A stretch of DNA of 64,000 nt, from assembly GCA_032433765.1 (NCBI GenBank), contig JAVIAB010000124.1, forward strand, positions 96,479,202 to 96,543,201, in the 5' to 3' direction. The notes under the pieces were generated by a model that searched no databases, was not told the DNA's origin, and saw only the letters and a program-made list of their open reading frames with translations. Every line of letters begins with the position of its first letter. Position 1 is the stretch's first letter. Below, piece by piece: positions 21,068 to 33,065 of this stretch. Position numbers and translations under genes: made by a program. The stretch comes from Megaustenia siamemsis (taxonomy: Eukaryota > Mollusca > Gastropoda > Stylommatophora > Ariophantidae).

Positions 21068-23718
21068 CAGGGATGACCAATTTATTTCAAATGGCGGGCC
21101 ACTTTTTTATTATTTTTTTTTTGTGTGGCGGGCCACACACATAACAACATCAATACAAATAAAATTGGCCTTTGTTTTAAGGTAATATTTGTGTTATTTA
21201 TCGGCATTATTTGCTTACATGAATCATTTTATTGAAACAGAGTTAAAAATGCCCAGTTGATTTATAAAAATGAATAAAATTTGCTATTTATATTGTTTAA
21301 CAAACATGTTTTAGTTAGGTCATTTTAAAGTTGACATGTAACAAACCATAATGAGAACAATGTGGACGTTCATGTGCAGCAAAAAGTTCATCAAAGTCAA
21401 TGTGTAAAGATGATGATGATATTCGTAATAAATCCTGAAGGTGGTCACCAGTGAGTCGGTTTCTTTGTGACGATTTAATCTCCTTCATTGTTGAAAAAGC
21501 GCATTCACATATATATGTGCTTCCGAACATAGAAATAATTTTCAAACTGAAATCACTCAATGCGGAATATTTTTCCCGTGGCACAAGTTTCCAAAAGTCA
21601 ACTCCTATCTCCATCCTTGACTGGAAATAGGGGTCACTTTGGAGGTTACATAACTCCAACTGAAAAGTGTCATGTTGTTGGAAAATGTCACACTTCATAG
21701 GATTGTTAAACAATGCCAGTTCTGGTCGTATACCACTGAAGTCAGAAAATCGTTCATTGAATTGCTCCAATAGTTTGTCTAACATTAATACAGAACATTT
21801 GAAATCAGTGTCACTGCGCTCCTCAATCAATTCTTTGCACGAAGGAAAATGAATGAAGTTTTCTTTGGCCAGGGTAAATCTAAAAACATTTAGTTAACTT
21901 ATAAATCCATCTAGGTGTCCTACCAAATCTGAGGCTGTTTGGGAACGTCCCTGTAGCTTCACGTTGAGTTCATTCATGTGTTGGGTGATATCAGTTAAAA
22001 GGGCCAATACGCTGTTAAAAGGTGGATCAGACATTTTTCTGATCAGTTCTTTGTTGGTAACATGTTTCTCTAAAAACTGCTATATCTCGTTTCTCAAAGC
22101 AAAAAACCGCCTCAAACAATTCCTTCTGCTTAGCCATCGTACTTGTGTGTAGAGCACCACATCGCCATATTCCGTCTTAACTTCTGATAGAAAATGTATA
22201 AACTGTCGGTGTGTCAAAGATTCCCGCCTTTTATTAAATTCACACACTTTATTACAGTTTTCATAACATCCCCCACGTCTAGAATCTTGTCACACAGCAT
22301 CTTCTGGTGTATAAAGCAGTGTAATGCTGGGCAATGGATTCCAGCCTTCCTTAATAATCCAACTAGACCTGTTTGAGTACCACACATTGACTTAGCACCA
22401 TCTGTGACTATTGCTGAAAGTATGTTTATGTCACCGATACCGTTATCAACTTTCATAACTGAGTTATAAATGGCTTGACCTTTGGTCGTATTATGCAATG
22501 AATCAAAAGCTAGTAGCTCTTCATTGATAATAAAGTCTTTTGAAACAGTTCTTATGAAAATTAAAAGTTGTGCTGTGCCTGATATGTCAGTAGATTCATC
22601 CAAAGCCAGAGAAAAGTAAGCGGAATTTGTAACGACACTCTTTAATTTACTAGATATATGGGAACTTATTTCCGCAACCCGTCTAGTGACTGTCTGTTTT
22701 GATAGTGGAACGCTCTCAAAATGACTGGCAATTTTTTCTTCACAAAATGCACGCGCCATGTTAATAGAACAACGCTTTACGAAGTCACCGTCACATAATG
22801 ATTTTTTTTATTTCGCTATCTCTGCGCTTACAACAAACGATGCCATTAAGGAACTTGTTTGTTTTGTTGTTAATGTAGTAAAAACAGATTTCTGAGCACT
22901 AACCTTTTTCTTCAAATCGAACACAAGTGTAGAACGTATTGTACCAATGCAGTCCTTGTATTTAGCGGCGTGATGCTGTGTGTAATGCCGTTTAAGATTA
23001 TACTCTTTATTTACAGACAACACTTGCAAACACACAAGGCACTACGGTTTGCTATCCATATTGTTGATAAATAAAAAATCATGTTCCCATTTCTCATGAA
23101 AAAAATCGTATTTTTTCATTTAATTGACGTTTATTGTTCATATTATACTACGACCGAAGCAACAGACAATGAAAACACAGATTACAACAACAGCACTGTT
23201 TCCTGTTAAAATGGAACTGTTCACTGTAACTCGACAAAATCAGAATGATCAGATCGGATATATAATTTTGACTGATGAAAAGAGGTTTGGAGAGAAAGAA
23301 ACTGAAAGTAATATACTTGTATGGTGAATGTGTTGGAGTGGGTGACTGACAGTATTTCTTGGCGGAAACTGTTTGAACTCGCCGAACTGAGAGTCGGCTC
23401 TAGAACCATTCGTTGGCTTCTTCCTTTGTTGAAGTCGGTCGCAGGATGATCAAAAAGAAAAAAAAAGGATGGCCCGGGAATGACGGGAAGTCGACGTTAA
23501 ACTAACTACTAGAGTGTTCCGAGTTTTAAACATAGGTCTACAAGGGAATATTTGAGTTAGCGTTCTCCACGGTAGAAGTTAATGTAACAAATTTTAAATC
23601 AATTTTACCCAGGACATTTTGCTCAATGCAACCTGATTTTATTTTTTATCCGCCGCGGGCCACAAAGAGGACGTCGCAGGCCACTTGTGGCCCGCGGGCA
23701 CCTAATTGGCCATCCCTG
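21068..23718 (-). mobile_element. hAT DNA transposon, complete with TIRs and TSD
   Basis: Terminal inverted repeats are CAGGGATGACCAATT on the left and, read inward on the right, CAGGGATGGCCAATT (one mismatch in 15). The flanking 8-bp TSD is ttttatgc (21060-21067 and 23719-23726). The paralog near 57375 lacks the element. GC-rich 'gcgggccac' sub-terminal segments occur at both ends. The minus strand carries a broken transposase gene. The cut-and-paste hAT assignment is firm from TIR consensus, TSD length and protein motifs together. Confidence 0.95.
21315..23059 (-). pseudogene. hAT transposase (ZBED/GTF2IRD2-like), inactivated
   Basis: Start ATG at 23059, followed after five codons by an in-frame TAG. 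Pieces in order: a BED-type zinc finger CLVCLQV...YNLKRHYTQHH (about 23040-22960); then LALDESTDISGTAQLLIF, SAIVTDGAKSMCG and HCFIHQKMLCDK from the RNase H-fold catalytic core (22759-22214); then, in another frame, the C-terminal dimerisation region ICECAFSTMKEIKSSQRNRL (21830-21315). Frame breaks near 22800 and between 22210 and 21840 show it is dead. It resembles hAT relatives that were domesticated in other animals, but the intact TIRs and TSD show this is the transposon itself. Confidence 0.9.
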
Positions 23719-23794
23719 TTTTATGCTGTGAAATATAGGTTGTTAAATGAGATTTATCTTCAATAAAAACTATGTTAATTCAGTGTGTACATGC

Positions 23795-24510
23795 TTGACC
23801 ATGTCACATATAGGATACCTATCAACACAGTTTAGGACGGAAATAAACATCCGCTGTCATGATCTTGCATTCACCTTTTGATTATTTGTATGTTGTTTAT
23901 CTGACTAGCGTTATACCCCACACGGTGTTCACTCGCATTCTTCTTTTGTCTTCTTCTACCTTTTTAGCTCCCAGTGGAGCATAGGTCTTCAACAAACACT
24001 TTCCAAGTCGTTCTGTTTTTTGCCATTCTTTTAAGATAATTCCATGTCTTCCCCATCATCTTCATCTCTGCTTCTATATGTCTTCTCCAAGAATGCCTTG
24101 GTCTTCCTCTTTGTCATTTCCCCTGGGGATTCCAAAAAAGGGCCTGTTGTGTAATACTCTCAGTTGGCTTCCGTAGTGTGTGTCCTATCCAGCACCATCA
24201 TCTTTGCTATATCTCTATATTCACTGGTTTGGACTGGTACATTTCCATAATTCTATGCTAGTGATTTTGTCCTGTCATTTCCATCCTTTTATCCTGCGAA
24301 AGCATCCATTAATGAAAGTCTGTATCTTCGTGATTGTCAATTTTGTTGTTCTTCATGTTTCACAGCCATATAATAGGACCGCCTTAACATTTGAGATGAA
24401 AATTTTTATTTTAGTATTTAACCTAATTTCTTCACTCGCATTAGCTACAGGATAATCCGCTGTTATATCACTAGAGAGGTGTTTGCGTTTAGCTACACCA
24501 TTAAAGATAC
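23795..24510 (+). pseudogene. GPCR exon 2 relic E, split by LINE2
   Basis: The sequence resembles GPCR exon 2 ('tcagtgtgtac...ttgaccatgtcacatatagg', 'tatcaacacagttta', 'ataccccacacggtgttcac', 'actagagaggtgtttgcgtt') but has indels and stops, and the LINE2 copy at 23940-24430 splits it. A sister relic without LINE2 is at 57450-57630. No matching exon 3 was found before the next gene. Confidence 0.75.
23940..24430 (-). mobile_element. LINE2, 5'-truncated 3' end
   Basis: The minus strand matches the last ~490 bases of the LINE2 at 6181-7155, including the region coding LLYGCET and the AGA-rich tail. It is flanked by ttcactcgcatt (23928-23939 and 24431-24442), a 12-bp TSD within the GPCR exon 2 relic. 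Confidence 0.88.
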
Positions 24511-25900
24511 AGTTCCGGCATTCTGCTGTGAATTTTAATTAATTGTTTCTAATGTATCATAATATAGAGCATTAGTCATCATTAAAACAATAATTTTAGA
24601 TATTTGTTATAAGCTCAGATACTATTCCTTCCAATGTTGTGATATCATTGTCAGACCTGGCAATTACTGAAATTGAATCAGAAAAATATCCACCACACAA
24701 ACAAAATATGCTAAACGCGTGTCGGAAACAACCAAACAAATAATTTCAGAAATGAATAATTAAAAACTAAAGTAAGAGTAATCCCTGCTACTGAACACAT
24801 ACAGAAACAATAAAAACAAGGGTTCATTATGTGATAAGTTAGAATTGTTAATACTGCAACACAACAAGGCTTTAACAAACGTTACTAGAACATCAGATCA
24901 TGTGGCCGATTGGGAAAATATCTATTTATAAAACATCGCAAACACAATGATACCTAATACGAGAGGAGCAAAGGACCCCAAACTACATCTGCTTTCCATG
25001 CCGAAAAAACAAATGAGGAAGGATAGAAGAAGAGGAAAATATAGATTTGGCAAAAACAAATTGATACATTTATTATGTTACCTTTCTTGTAAACATGACA
25101 ACGAATGTGACACCTCCAATGCACTGACATTAGGTTAGACATGTTGAAGATTGTGTTAAACATTCACTTGAAATGTACGAGACTATCGTGAAATGTGCTA
25201 GGCTATCGTGAAATGTGCTAGGCTATCGTGAAATGTGCTAGGCTATTGTGAAATGTGTTTTTTTTAAACCTCCAATGCACTGACATTAGGTTAGACATGT
25301 TGAAGATTGTGTTAAACATTCACTTGAAATGTGCGAGGCTATCGTGAAATGTGCTAGGCTATCGTGAAATGTACGAGACTATCGTGAAATGTGCTAGGCT
25401 ATCGTGAAAAGTACGAGACTGTCCTAAAATTTGTTTGTAAAACACAAAACTGCACTTTAAAAAAGTTTCATATTTTTTTTTTTTGCGGCACTTGTCGTAA
25501 CGTATACCGATTTTATACCAACGGTATTGAGGCACACAATTATGTTTTTACAGAAGAATGTTAAGGGTATCATGGGCAGCTTCAGCGAGTATTATAATTG
25601 ATTGACATTTTACGAAAAGGAAACAAATAATATTTTGTACAATGTAGGACAAAATGATGGAATACAAGATCGAATGAAGCAGAATATGATTACAAAATAC
25701 AGTTAAATATAAAAAATACAGCAGTTTTAGATACAAAGTTAATAAACAGAACTGATAAACAACTTTAGAGATAGAAATATATATATAGACATGACAACTT
25801 ACGTCAGCAGACACACTACTTGGAATGGAGAAAAAAAATGATAATGCTTAGTCTGTTATTTGAAATTGTTTGCTGTTTTATGTTTGATTTAGTTTGTGCT
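24511..25900. other. Non-coding duplicate of 57640-58970, with a small paired open frame
   Basis: Paralogous to the region following relic F. A 63-codon frame at 24947-25138 (RGAKDPK...LSCKHDNECDTSNALTLG) has an in-frame counterpart at 58025-58234 (RGAKDPK...LSCKDDRECGTSNALTLG) with a 12-base length difference. It has no recognisable domain and may only reflect recent duplication, so I do not call it a gene. Confidence 0.4.
25168..25433. repeat. 20-bp minisatellite (two blocks)
   Basis: Units of the form aaatgtgctaggctatcgtg occur in two blocks (about 25168-25255 and 25326-25433), separated by a duplicated ~60-base flank containing 'cctccaatgcactgacatta'. The orthologous position in the other duplicate (58264-58555) has one longer block. 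Confidence 0.85.
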
Positions 25901-25913
25901 ATACTCATCTCGC

Positions 25914-26166
25914 AGGAGCCGCAATAGCTCAGTGGTTAGTGAACTGGACTACAAAGGACAAGAGGTAGGGTTCGATCCCAACCAACGGCTTCCGGGTTCT
26001 CTAAGCTTTAAATCGGTACCAGATTTTTTTTCTTTCTGGGAAAGTAATGCAGGGGCGTAATACCGACCAAATTACCCCAAAAACCATGTGATGAAGGTCT
26101 ATAGAAATTATAGTCATTAAAACCATATTCCCTATACACCACTTGGCGGGACGGGGCTATTTTTTT
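25914..26166 (+). mobile_element. tRNA-derived SINE, copy 2 (full length)
   Basis: The tRNA-like head has an A box (tagctcagtggt) and a B box (ggttcgatccc); the body is as in copy 1. It is flanked by atactcatctcgc (25901-25913 and 26167-26179), a 13-bp TSD. The paralogous site at about 58985 is empty. The head is not a functional tRNA gene: the acceptor stem is not paired and tRNA-unrelated sequence follows directly. Confidence 0.92.
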
Positions 26167-26179
26167 ATACTCATCTCGC

Positions 26180-27305
26180 CAATTGTCTTAATGATTAGTC
26201 TCGAAGAGACGAATCTATAAAAGGTGTAACTTTATTGAATAATATAGAGGCATACGCATGTACTTATTTAAACACACACTTCCATAATTGTTCTCCTGTT
26301 AGAGAAGGTACATTTTATTTTAACTTAAAATAAATCAAATTTTATTTCACAAGGAATTTAACAGTAAGAATTAGGTGCAATAATTGCATTATTAATACCT
26401 GGATGTATCTGGTTAAAAAAGGTAAAATCCGCCATTTTCTGATGTCAGTCAATTATTGTTCGTTTTATGAATATGCAAGTTTAAACTAGTTTGTAGATCA
26501 GCGAGTACAGAGAGAAACATTGACTTTCAAAAATGTCAGTAAAATTGGATCTTTCATGATACATCTGTGTACAGATGGTTCTAAAACTGCATAATTTTCG
26601 TTAATATTATGGCAATTATGTAATCATACACATGGTTGCATAGTTTCTTAATATTTCTTTTTGTTTCAACATGTACACGGTCATAAAGGCATTACAGAAA
26701 CTTTAAAATCATTGCCGTAGCTACATTTAAATGTATCAACAACAGTTATTTGCCTAAACAATGAGAAACTCATGTTTAAGGAGAAACGGATACAAATTTG
26801 CACTGAACATAATAAGGGTGTACACACGTGAAGGAACAATTTTTATTTTTCAAACATTAAACATTGAAATTATCTTCCCAAGACATATTGGACCTACATT
26901 TATTGATTGAGATTTCAAGTTCATACTTGTTTAGTAGTTTTTAGTTAACGATAATTTAAACTTTTTATTCTTATTATTTGCCGTTATATTTTCTTTAAAT
27001 AAAGGCGATTTTTAATTAGTTTTTTTCATGTGTAATTTAACATTACAATTACTGTAGCTAGAAATATATTGAAGCCTTGGACATAGTGGAATCAGCCTGT
27101 CGTTTGTTAAGTTGGGCTTTGAAACGGTATTACAGTTTAAGGTCCAACAATATTAGAGAATAAATATAGATTTTAGATATATACTTATAGAATAGATATT
27201 CTACTTTTTTCATAGTGAAACTAAGAGGCCCGGTGTAAAACTGCTAACACGTATGGGTTTGTCCACGGTCATCAACTAATATATATTCCAACTAACTATT
27301 TCTTC
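26180..27305. other. Non-coding duplicate of 58990-60120
   Basis: AT-rich sequence closely paralogous to the other duplicate. No exon, RNA gene or long frame is supported. Confidence 0.6.
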
Positions 27306-27316
27306 ACATACCAAAC

Positions 27317-28412
27317 ATCATCATCATCAAGTAGCCGGCCTGCTGGCGTAGGTGATAATGCCTCTCCACAACTTTCGATCTCGGCAACTATTTATCATTT
27401 CTGTTGTTGACCTTCTGCCAAGCAATTCTCTTAAGCTGTCTGTTATTTTATCTCTTTGCTTCCCTCTATCTCTTCGTCCCTCAATTTTTCCAGTTGTTAA
27501 AATATATTCCAGTTGTTCTGTTCTCATTACATGGCCAAAAAATGATGATTGTTTCTTCCTAATATTGGAAATTAGCTCTCTTTTTGCTTTGACCAGAACA
27601 TCTTCATTACTCTTCTTAGCTGTCCATGGTACTCTCAACATTCTTTTGTAAAACCACATTTCTACAGACTCAAGCGATTTTCCTGTCTGTTGTCCTAGTG
27701 TCCATGAATCACATTCATATGTTAAGACTGGATCTACATAACATTTAAGATCTCTTTTTCTTGTTTCTATTGTCAAAAATAGATTGCATTGAATCTACCT
27801 ATTTTTTGGAAAGCTGCTTTTGCCTGAACCATTCTGCATCTCACCTCCTTTGTACATCTTCCGTCAGAGGTTAACAAAGTTCCCAAATATTTAAATTCAT
27901 TTACCTGTTTTAATATTGTTCCACTTGTCTTTATTTTGCGCTGAGGCTATATCGTTGTCTTCGTTGTTGCCATTACTACCCTCTTTTTTGTTATTAAGGC
28001 TGTGTCCTTTATTTTTGCTTTCTTTCACTATAATGTCAAACATTTCTTGTAACTCATTTTCACTCTTAGCGATTAATACTTTATCATCAGCATACCTTAT
28101 TATTATATTTATTGTGACCTCCAATGTTATTCCAGGCATGCCTTTTATGGATCTTATAATAATCTCACTATAAATATTAAACAAATCTGGTGACAGCACA
28201 GAACCTTGTCTAACACTCTGTTTTATTTGTTGAAACATTCCCAATTGGTTTCCAGTTCTTATGGCCGCTGTTTGTTGCCAGTACATGCTCTTTATTATTC
28301 TTAGATCTTTGCTGTCTCCGTTTAAGCTTTCTAAAATGTTTATTATTTCTTGGTGCTTCACTTTGTCAAATGTTTTGGTGTAATCTATGAAACTTAGGTA
28401 TAGATCTTACCT
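27317..28412 (-). mobile_element. RTE-like LINE, 5'-truncated insertion with TSD
   Basis: The minus strand encodes the RT second half: KHQEIINILESLN, MYWQQTAAIRTGNQLGMF, SVRQGSVLSPDLFN, IIRYADDKVLIAKSE, then the C-terminal YECDSWTLGQQTGKS, WFYKRMLRVPWTAKKSNEDV, SFFGHVMRTEQLEYI and RKLWRGIITYASR. Breaks occur near 27800. It is flanked by acataccaaac (27306-27316 and 28413-28423), an 11-bp TSD, with an (ATC)n tail (complement of (TGA)n). The other duplicate lacks it at about 60120. Confidence 0.92.
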
Positions 28413-28423
28413 ACATACCAAAC

Positions 28424-29930
28424 AGTTAAATTAATAATAAATTGTTTTTTTTTTCGAATTCGGTTCTGATTGATTTGTATAAGAGTACTGTTTGTTTTTG
28501 CCATTTTTGTTAACGTTAGAATAAAATTAACAGTATATCATAAAATATGTTTATTTTATTTTGTATGTGGCCTTTTAGTTATAATCCTAGGAGTCGTACT
28601 GCATATATGGGGGAAGATGCCAAGATTCTAATACGAATCTTTCTATGAAATTAATCATGCATCTTTCACAAATGATGTTCGCTTATTTCGTCACATTGTG
28701 TAATTTTAGTGCTAAAGATAATTTAGCCGATTAATGTTTATGGAAATAAAAGTGTTAATATTTGAGTACGTATTGTACACATTTTCCTGTCGTTTATTTC
28801 AAGACAGCAATAAATCATAATTGAATCAATAGAGAGACAAAGATTAAAGTGGTTTGAACATTTAATGCACAAGAACCTCTCAGTACCAGCGTCATGAGCT
28901 CATAACAATTAAATGGAGTAACTTTGATATAGAGGTAGATTAAAACGAAAACAAATAGAGAGAAATTTAAGAATAAAATAAAATAACACAATATTATATC
29001 ACTTTGCACTAAGCCACAGAAAGTACCCGTCATAGAAAACACATCATTGACGACTCCAGCCCGAGATGCCTTTTCAGCAAAAAGAAGAACATGATAAAAT
29101 AAAGAAAGAAAGAAAAAGAAAGAAAGAAAGAAAGAAAGAAAGAACAACTGATAATTACAAATACGACGCTTTCTAGTGAACTTAATGTATCATACAAAAA
29201 AAAAAAAACAACAAAGGAGTGAAATTCGTTTAATTGGAAACGTGAGTAAAAGAACGAAAATTCCACTGGTAAACGCTCGTGGCATGGACAAAGTTGGAAC
29301 TCAGCTAATCTGGGCACGCCTATAATGAAACGTGGTCCAAATAGTGGTTTTTAGAAGAACCGTTCTTAGAAGAATATAAACATGTTTTCACATAAATGTA
29401 AAGACTTTACTTTTTCTAATTAAAAAAAAAGCATGGCTATATACACCAAAAAAGACCAGAAACATTTTAGGAATATTTAGAATATAAATACTCAGATCAA
29501 CATATTTACTGTAACAAAATGATTGGACTAATGGTTATCATAGATTCATCAAGTTTTTTAATTATCGCAACAGATACACTTAAGCGAAGATTTTTTCTTT
29601 AAATTGGGACATTTGTCCAAGATTGTGCATCTTGTCAACATTGTCTATAACTTTGAAAATAGTAAAATATTACAACATATTTAAAATATGGAAATTCAAA
29701 TAAAGTATGTAATGATCGTATTGCCAGATAATTGTAATATTTATTAATATATATTTTTTCCCCACAAAATGTGTAACATAGATGTAATTTACATTTTAAT
29801 TTGCAGGAATTCTTTTTAGAAATACATTAAAATATGAGATAAAATGGTTTATGTGTAAATCTGTGAAGTTCAGTTCATGTATAATCAGTCATTCACAAAT
29901 GTAGATAAACTTATTTGGCATTGTGAGTTT
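28424..29930. other. Upstream flank of GPCR copy B
   Basis: Non-coding, with a (GAAA)n run at about 29100-29145 and poly-A stretches. From 29390 on it is paralogous to 60190-60740 (copy D) and partly to 881-1880 (copy A). The Phe-rich minus-strand frames here come from the microsatellite. Confidence 0.6.
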
Positions 29931-29936
29931 GAACAT

Positions 29937-29995
29937 CTATAAATAATAACCCATCATACACGCTGTTAGGGACACACTTCTCAATCTATAAATAG
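29937..29995 (+). promoter_or_regulatory. Candidate TATA elements of GPCR copy B
   Basis: Two TATA-like sites, ctataaata (29937-29945) and tataaatag (29987-29995), lie 88 and 38 bases before the ATG. Both positions are kept in copy D (60745-60753 and tataaacag at 60795). Which one drives transcription cannot be told from sequence. Confidence 0.45.
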
Positions 29996-30024
29996 CGGTC
30001 ATTAGCAAGTCAATTAAAATCGCC

Positions 30025-30250
30025 ATGTGGCTGGAAGGACGCAATTCATCAAGTGAAGGAATAGATGTCATAGAGACATTGGATTTGGCTCAAGATAAGA
30101 TTGTTGAACTTGTAGCGTTGCTCATGGGGTGGGTATGCTACACTGTGGTGGGTCAAATCATCAACTTGTTTGGCATCATCACAAACATCATCAACATTAT
30201 TGTCTTCACCAAACAGGGATTCACGGACACGGTCAACATTAGTCTTCTGG
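30025..30250 (+). CDS. Chemosensory-type class A GPCR, copy B, exon 1 (N-terminus, TM1)
   Basis: ATG in context tcgccATGtgg begins MWLEGRNSSS, with a possible N-glycosylation site in the extracellular N-terminus. TM1 contains FGIITNIINIIVF with the family Asn, and the exon ends NISLLG at the start of TM2. The donor is G|GTAAAT (intron from 30251), phase 1. Copy D differs at 8 of the first 75 residues. Joined to exons 2 and 3 this is the only receptor in the window with a complete open frame, about 346 residues. The ligand is unknown; the chemosensory role is inferred from family resemblance. Confidence 0.92.
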
Positions 30251-31290
30251 GTAAATAAATTAACACTTTCTGTTTGATGTATACGCCATTGATACCCACA
30301 AACAATACACACATTTAGATGAGTCGTTTATTTAATGGCGTTTTTGTTATTTAATCAAGACTTATCAGTCAAATGGCTGTCCAACCTCAGTCTAAGTTCA
30401 AACGAATGATGCCCCATAAGATTTATATTTTACCAATTTATATTTTCCCCTACCACAACATTCACACGGGCCCGTACACTTTATCTTCCTTAACTCAGTG
30501 AGTAAAAAACCCATTTTTTTCAACGGGTTTACAGGAGAGCGTCCAACTGGGATTAAAACTAGGTTCATGTTAATGCAAAACTAAAGATATCTTCTGCCGA
30601 CGATCTAGTTGTAGTCCACACTCTACACATCTCATATTGATAAAGATTGAACAAAAGTGTATAAGTTTATTTTAGTCTACTAGTTTTACTTATTGCAATG
30701 ACTTTTGATTATTTGATAATCTTTTTTTCTCATTATTCTTTCCATGTTTGAATACATAATTTAAAAATTTTAAGAAAATCGGTCACGCGTTGTTGAGTAT
30801 GGGTCATATGGTATCGGTGCCTAGATTTCCGAAATTAACCAAACCGTAGTTATGGATAATTGGACAATTCCATGGATGGCCGGTCTACTTCTAAAAGAAG
30901 ATGGGGTACTTTCCGATGCCTGTGCTGTGGTCTAAAAAAATGTATATCTTTAAGAATGTAATAGTTAACTGATCATTGAGTGAGCAAACTAAGCACTTAA
31001 TTATCATGGCCTCCAGTTTTCTTATAACCACATTTTAAAAACTGCTCATAAAAGTTCTTTATTACGGTATATATAGCGTCACAAAACAAGTACAATCTAT
31101 ATTAACATATCTTTTAAAAACTTAGTCTTAAAAATAAACGTTTCATGAAGTTAATATTATTTCTTTCTCTTGTATCATATACAGTTTCAAATGTATAAAG
31201 ATTATCGTCAATATGCATTATGTATATGCGGTGAGATAGAGTATGTTAAGTGAAATTTATCATCTATAAAACTATATTTCTTTTTGCCAG
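30251..31290 (+). other. Intron 1 of GPCR copy B
   Basis: A 1040-base intron, GT to AG (acceptor tttttgccag), paralogous to 61058-62111 in copy D and, in its 3' half, to 3905-4410 in copy A. It contains no mobile element that I can recognise. Confidence 0.75.
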
Positions 31291-31505
31291 GTTTGAGTGT
31301 ATCAGATATAGGTTGTCTATCAACGCAGTTTATGTTAAACATCTACTGCAGTCCCGCATTCAGGAGCCTGGATTTACCTTTCGATTCTATGGATTTCCTT
31401 TACCTGACTAGCGGAATACCCCACACGGTGTTCACTCGCATTACCTGCTGGATAACCGCTTTGATCTCTCTAGAGAGGTGTCTGTGTATTGCTGCACCAC
31501 TGAAG
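31291..31505 (+). CDS. GPCR copy B, exon 2 (TM2-TM3)
   Basis: The codon split G|GT joins exon 1 to LSVSDIGCLSTQF (TM2). NIYCSP supplies the conserved TM3-top Cys, which should pair with the Cys of EEACFV in exon 3. TM3 ends SLERCLCIAAPLK, with ERC in place of DRY. The donor AAG|GTAAAA gives phase 0. The exon is 215 bases, the same as in copies A and D, with only four residue differences from copy D. Confidence 0.92.
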
Positions 31506-31671
31506 GTAAAACCAGATATTTTGCCCGAGAATTTAAATTTGTTGTTTATAGCTTGTTATAATATGCATCCGCAACTATTAAGCCTTATGTTTCTGGCACA
31601 GGTGATTACATCTGCCATAGGCTTCTTTAGGTATAGTTGTAGTAATTATATTTTTGATACCCTATTATGTC

Positions 31672-31966
31672 AGTAATGATACTGATGATACAATATTATA
31701 CGCTAAGAGTGAAATTGAGTTACAAGAAATGTTGGACATTATAGAGTAGGAAAGCATAAATAAAGGACTCAGCCTTAATAGCAAAAAAACAGAGGTAATG
31801 GTAACAACAAAGAAAAAGACATCACCTCAGTGCAAAATAAAGACAATTATAACAATATTAAAACAGGTAAATAAATTTAAATATTTGAGAACTTTGTTAA
31901 CCTCAGACGGAAGATGTACAAAAGAGGTGAGATGTAGAATGGCCCAGGCAAAAGCAGCTTTTCAAA
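31672..31966 (+). mobile_element. RTE-like LINE RT fragment
   Basis: Reads a degenerate catalytic box (DDTILYAKSE) then KSEIELQEMLDII, GLSLNSKKTEVMV, KYLRTLLTSDGRCTKEVRCRMAQAKAAF, in broken frames. It lies between sequences that are contiguous in copy A near 4790-4970. Confidence 0.75.
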
Positions 31967-32270
31967 CATTCTCCCGACTCTTTCTATATTACCCAACATT
32001 TTTCAATAAAACCAGATTTATATTGCCCAAATGAATTGTCTGGCGGTTACAGAGTAGGGTGAACGACAGAAAGAAGGAGGTATAGGCAAAAATTTAGCAA
32101 TTATCAATATAAGGGAGTGAATTTTCAAGTTATGGTGAGACGCATTAAGTTATTCTGAGATGAAGCTCAGAAAAAAAAAATGATTTAGCACGATATAACT
32201 GGACTAGTTGGAGAAAGTAAACGGTTGATAGAAAGCAGTGCCAGAATGACATATCAGCAGTGGAACATTG

Positions 32271-32987
32271 ATTATTGGTTTTTGGTTATGGAAGGCCTCG
32301 GTATCACTGCAAACGAATTAAAATCCATAATTGCTCAACCGCCCATGCCAGTGGAATCATCCGAATTACTAACTCATCTATCTCCCAAACAAAGAAAGGT
32401 AACTGTAGTCCCCATTGTAACAGTCTCAGCACACGTCAAAAGACATAAGTCGAAACCGCGCAGAAAGTGAACACAGCCAACTGTTTCATGCCACACGATA
32501 TCATCATTCATCGTAAACAATCGGGATATCGAAACATGATCAAAGCGGATGAGACACACAGCTCACGGTGTGCACAGAGCACTTAACTCAGTAGCTCCTG
32601 CAACAAGCCGGACTTGGAATATGAGGAAAGTGCAACAAAGAACACTTTTCAGACATAGCCTTCAATGGTTCCTGCCTATCCACCATATACTATGGAAGTT
32701 CACGTCCTCCTGAAAATGATGATCGTTATAATGAGAACAAAATATGTATAGCGCTTGATGATGTTAGGACATCGTTCTTGACACCAACCGAACATATACA
32801 CACACAAACATTGCTGTATGTTTTCGGCGGCGCTGATTTGTCCACTTCGTCGGCGCAGATTTGCTAAGTAGAACATCATTTTGATTTCAACACAGAAAAT
32901 TGCAATCAGAGAGCCGGATATTAATCTAACCCAAAATGCATTGTTTTCAGCGATCGAGAGAACGTGAAAATCCTGCAAGGCAGCAGA
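32271..32987 (-). mobile_element. RepX copy, 3' part of composite B
   Basis: Shares most of its length with 18409-19380. Its conserved end contains ATGGAAGGCCTCGG (32289) and, read on the + strand, a 61-codon frame ending KRHKSKPRRK. It joins the tail of EGF element B at 32987/32988 ('gaacgtgaaa' then 'atcctgcaaggcag'). The left junction falls after 'cagtggaac', where copy A continues with intron sequence. No TSD is visible; about 230 bases of the intron present in copy A (5281-5513) are missing here, suggesting a target deletion. Confidence 0.65.
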
Positions 32988-33065
32988 TTGTCTTTTTCTG
33001 TAGGGGGATTCTGCCCCTAGATGGTCGGCCCTCCAAGGTTTACGAGCACTATCTGCCTGAGTCAC
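32988..33065 (-). mobile_element. Truncated 3' tail of gene-bearing element B
   Basis: Matches the first ~78 bases of the tail in copies A (15765-15850) and C (about 46240-46324), then stops at 'ctgccttgcagg' (minus-strand sense) where RepX begins. The LINE-like end and (GA)n are absent. Confidence 0.75.

Noticed and set aside
21315..23059. A domesticated host ZBED/GTF2IRD2-like gene
   Set aside because: It has stops and frame breaks, and it is enclosed by hAT TIRs and an 8-bp TSD, with an empty paralogous site.
25914..25990. tRNA gene
   Set aside because: A and B boxes are present, but the segment is the head of a SINE with a TSD and a non-tRNA body; the acceptor stem does not pair.
28815..29317. 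Phe-rich minus-strand frames resembling a membrane protein
   Set aside because: The hydrophobic run is a (GAAA)n microsatellite read in reverse; the rest has no conservation in the paralogous flank.
32225..32470. RepX frame as a host gene
   Set aside because: The frame is broken in the copy at 18409-19380 and truncated in others, and it lies in a dispersed repeat; it is kept only as a note on RepX.
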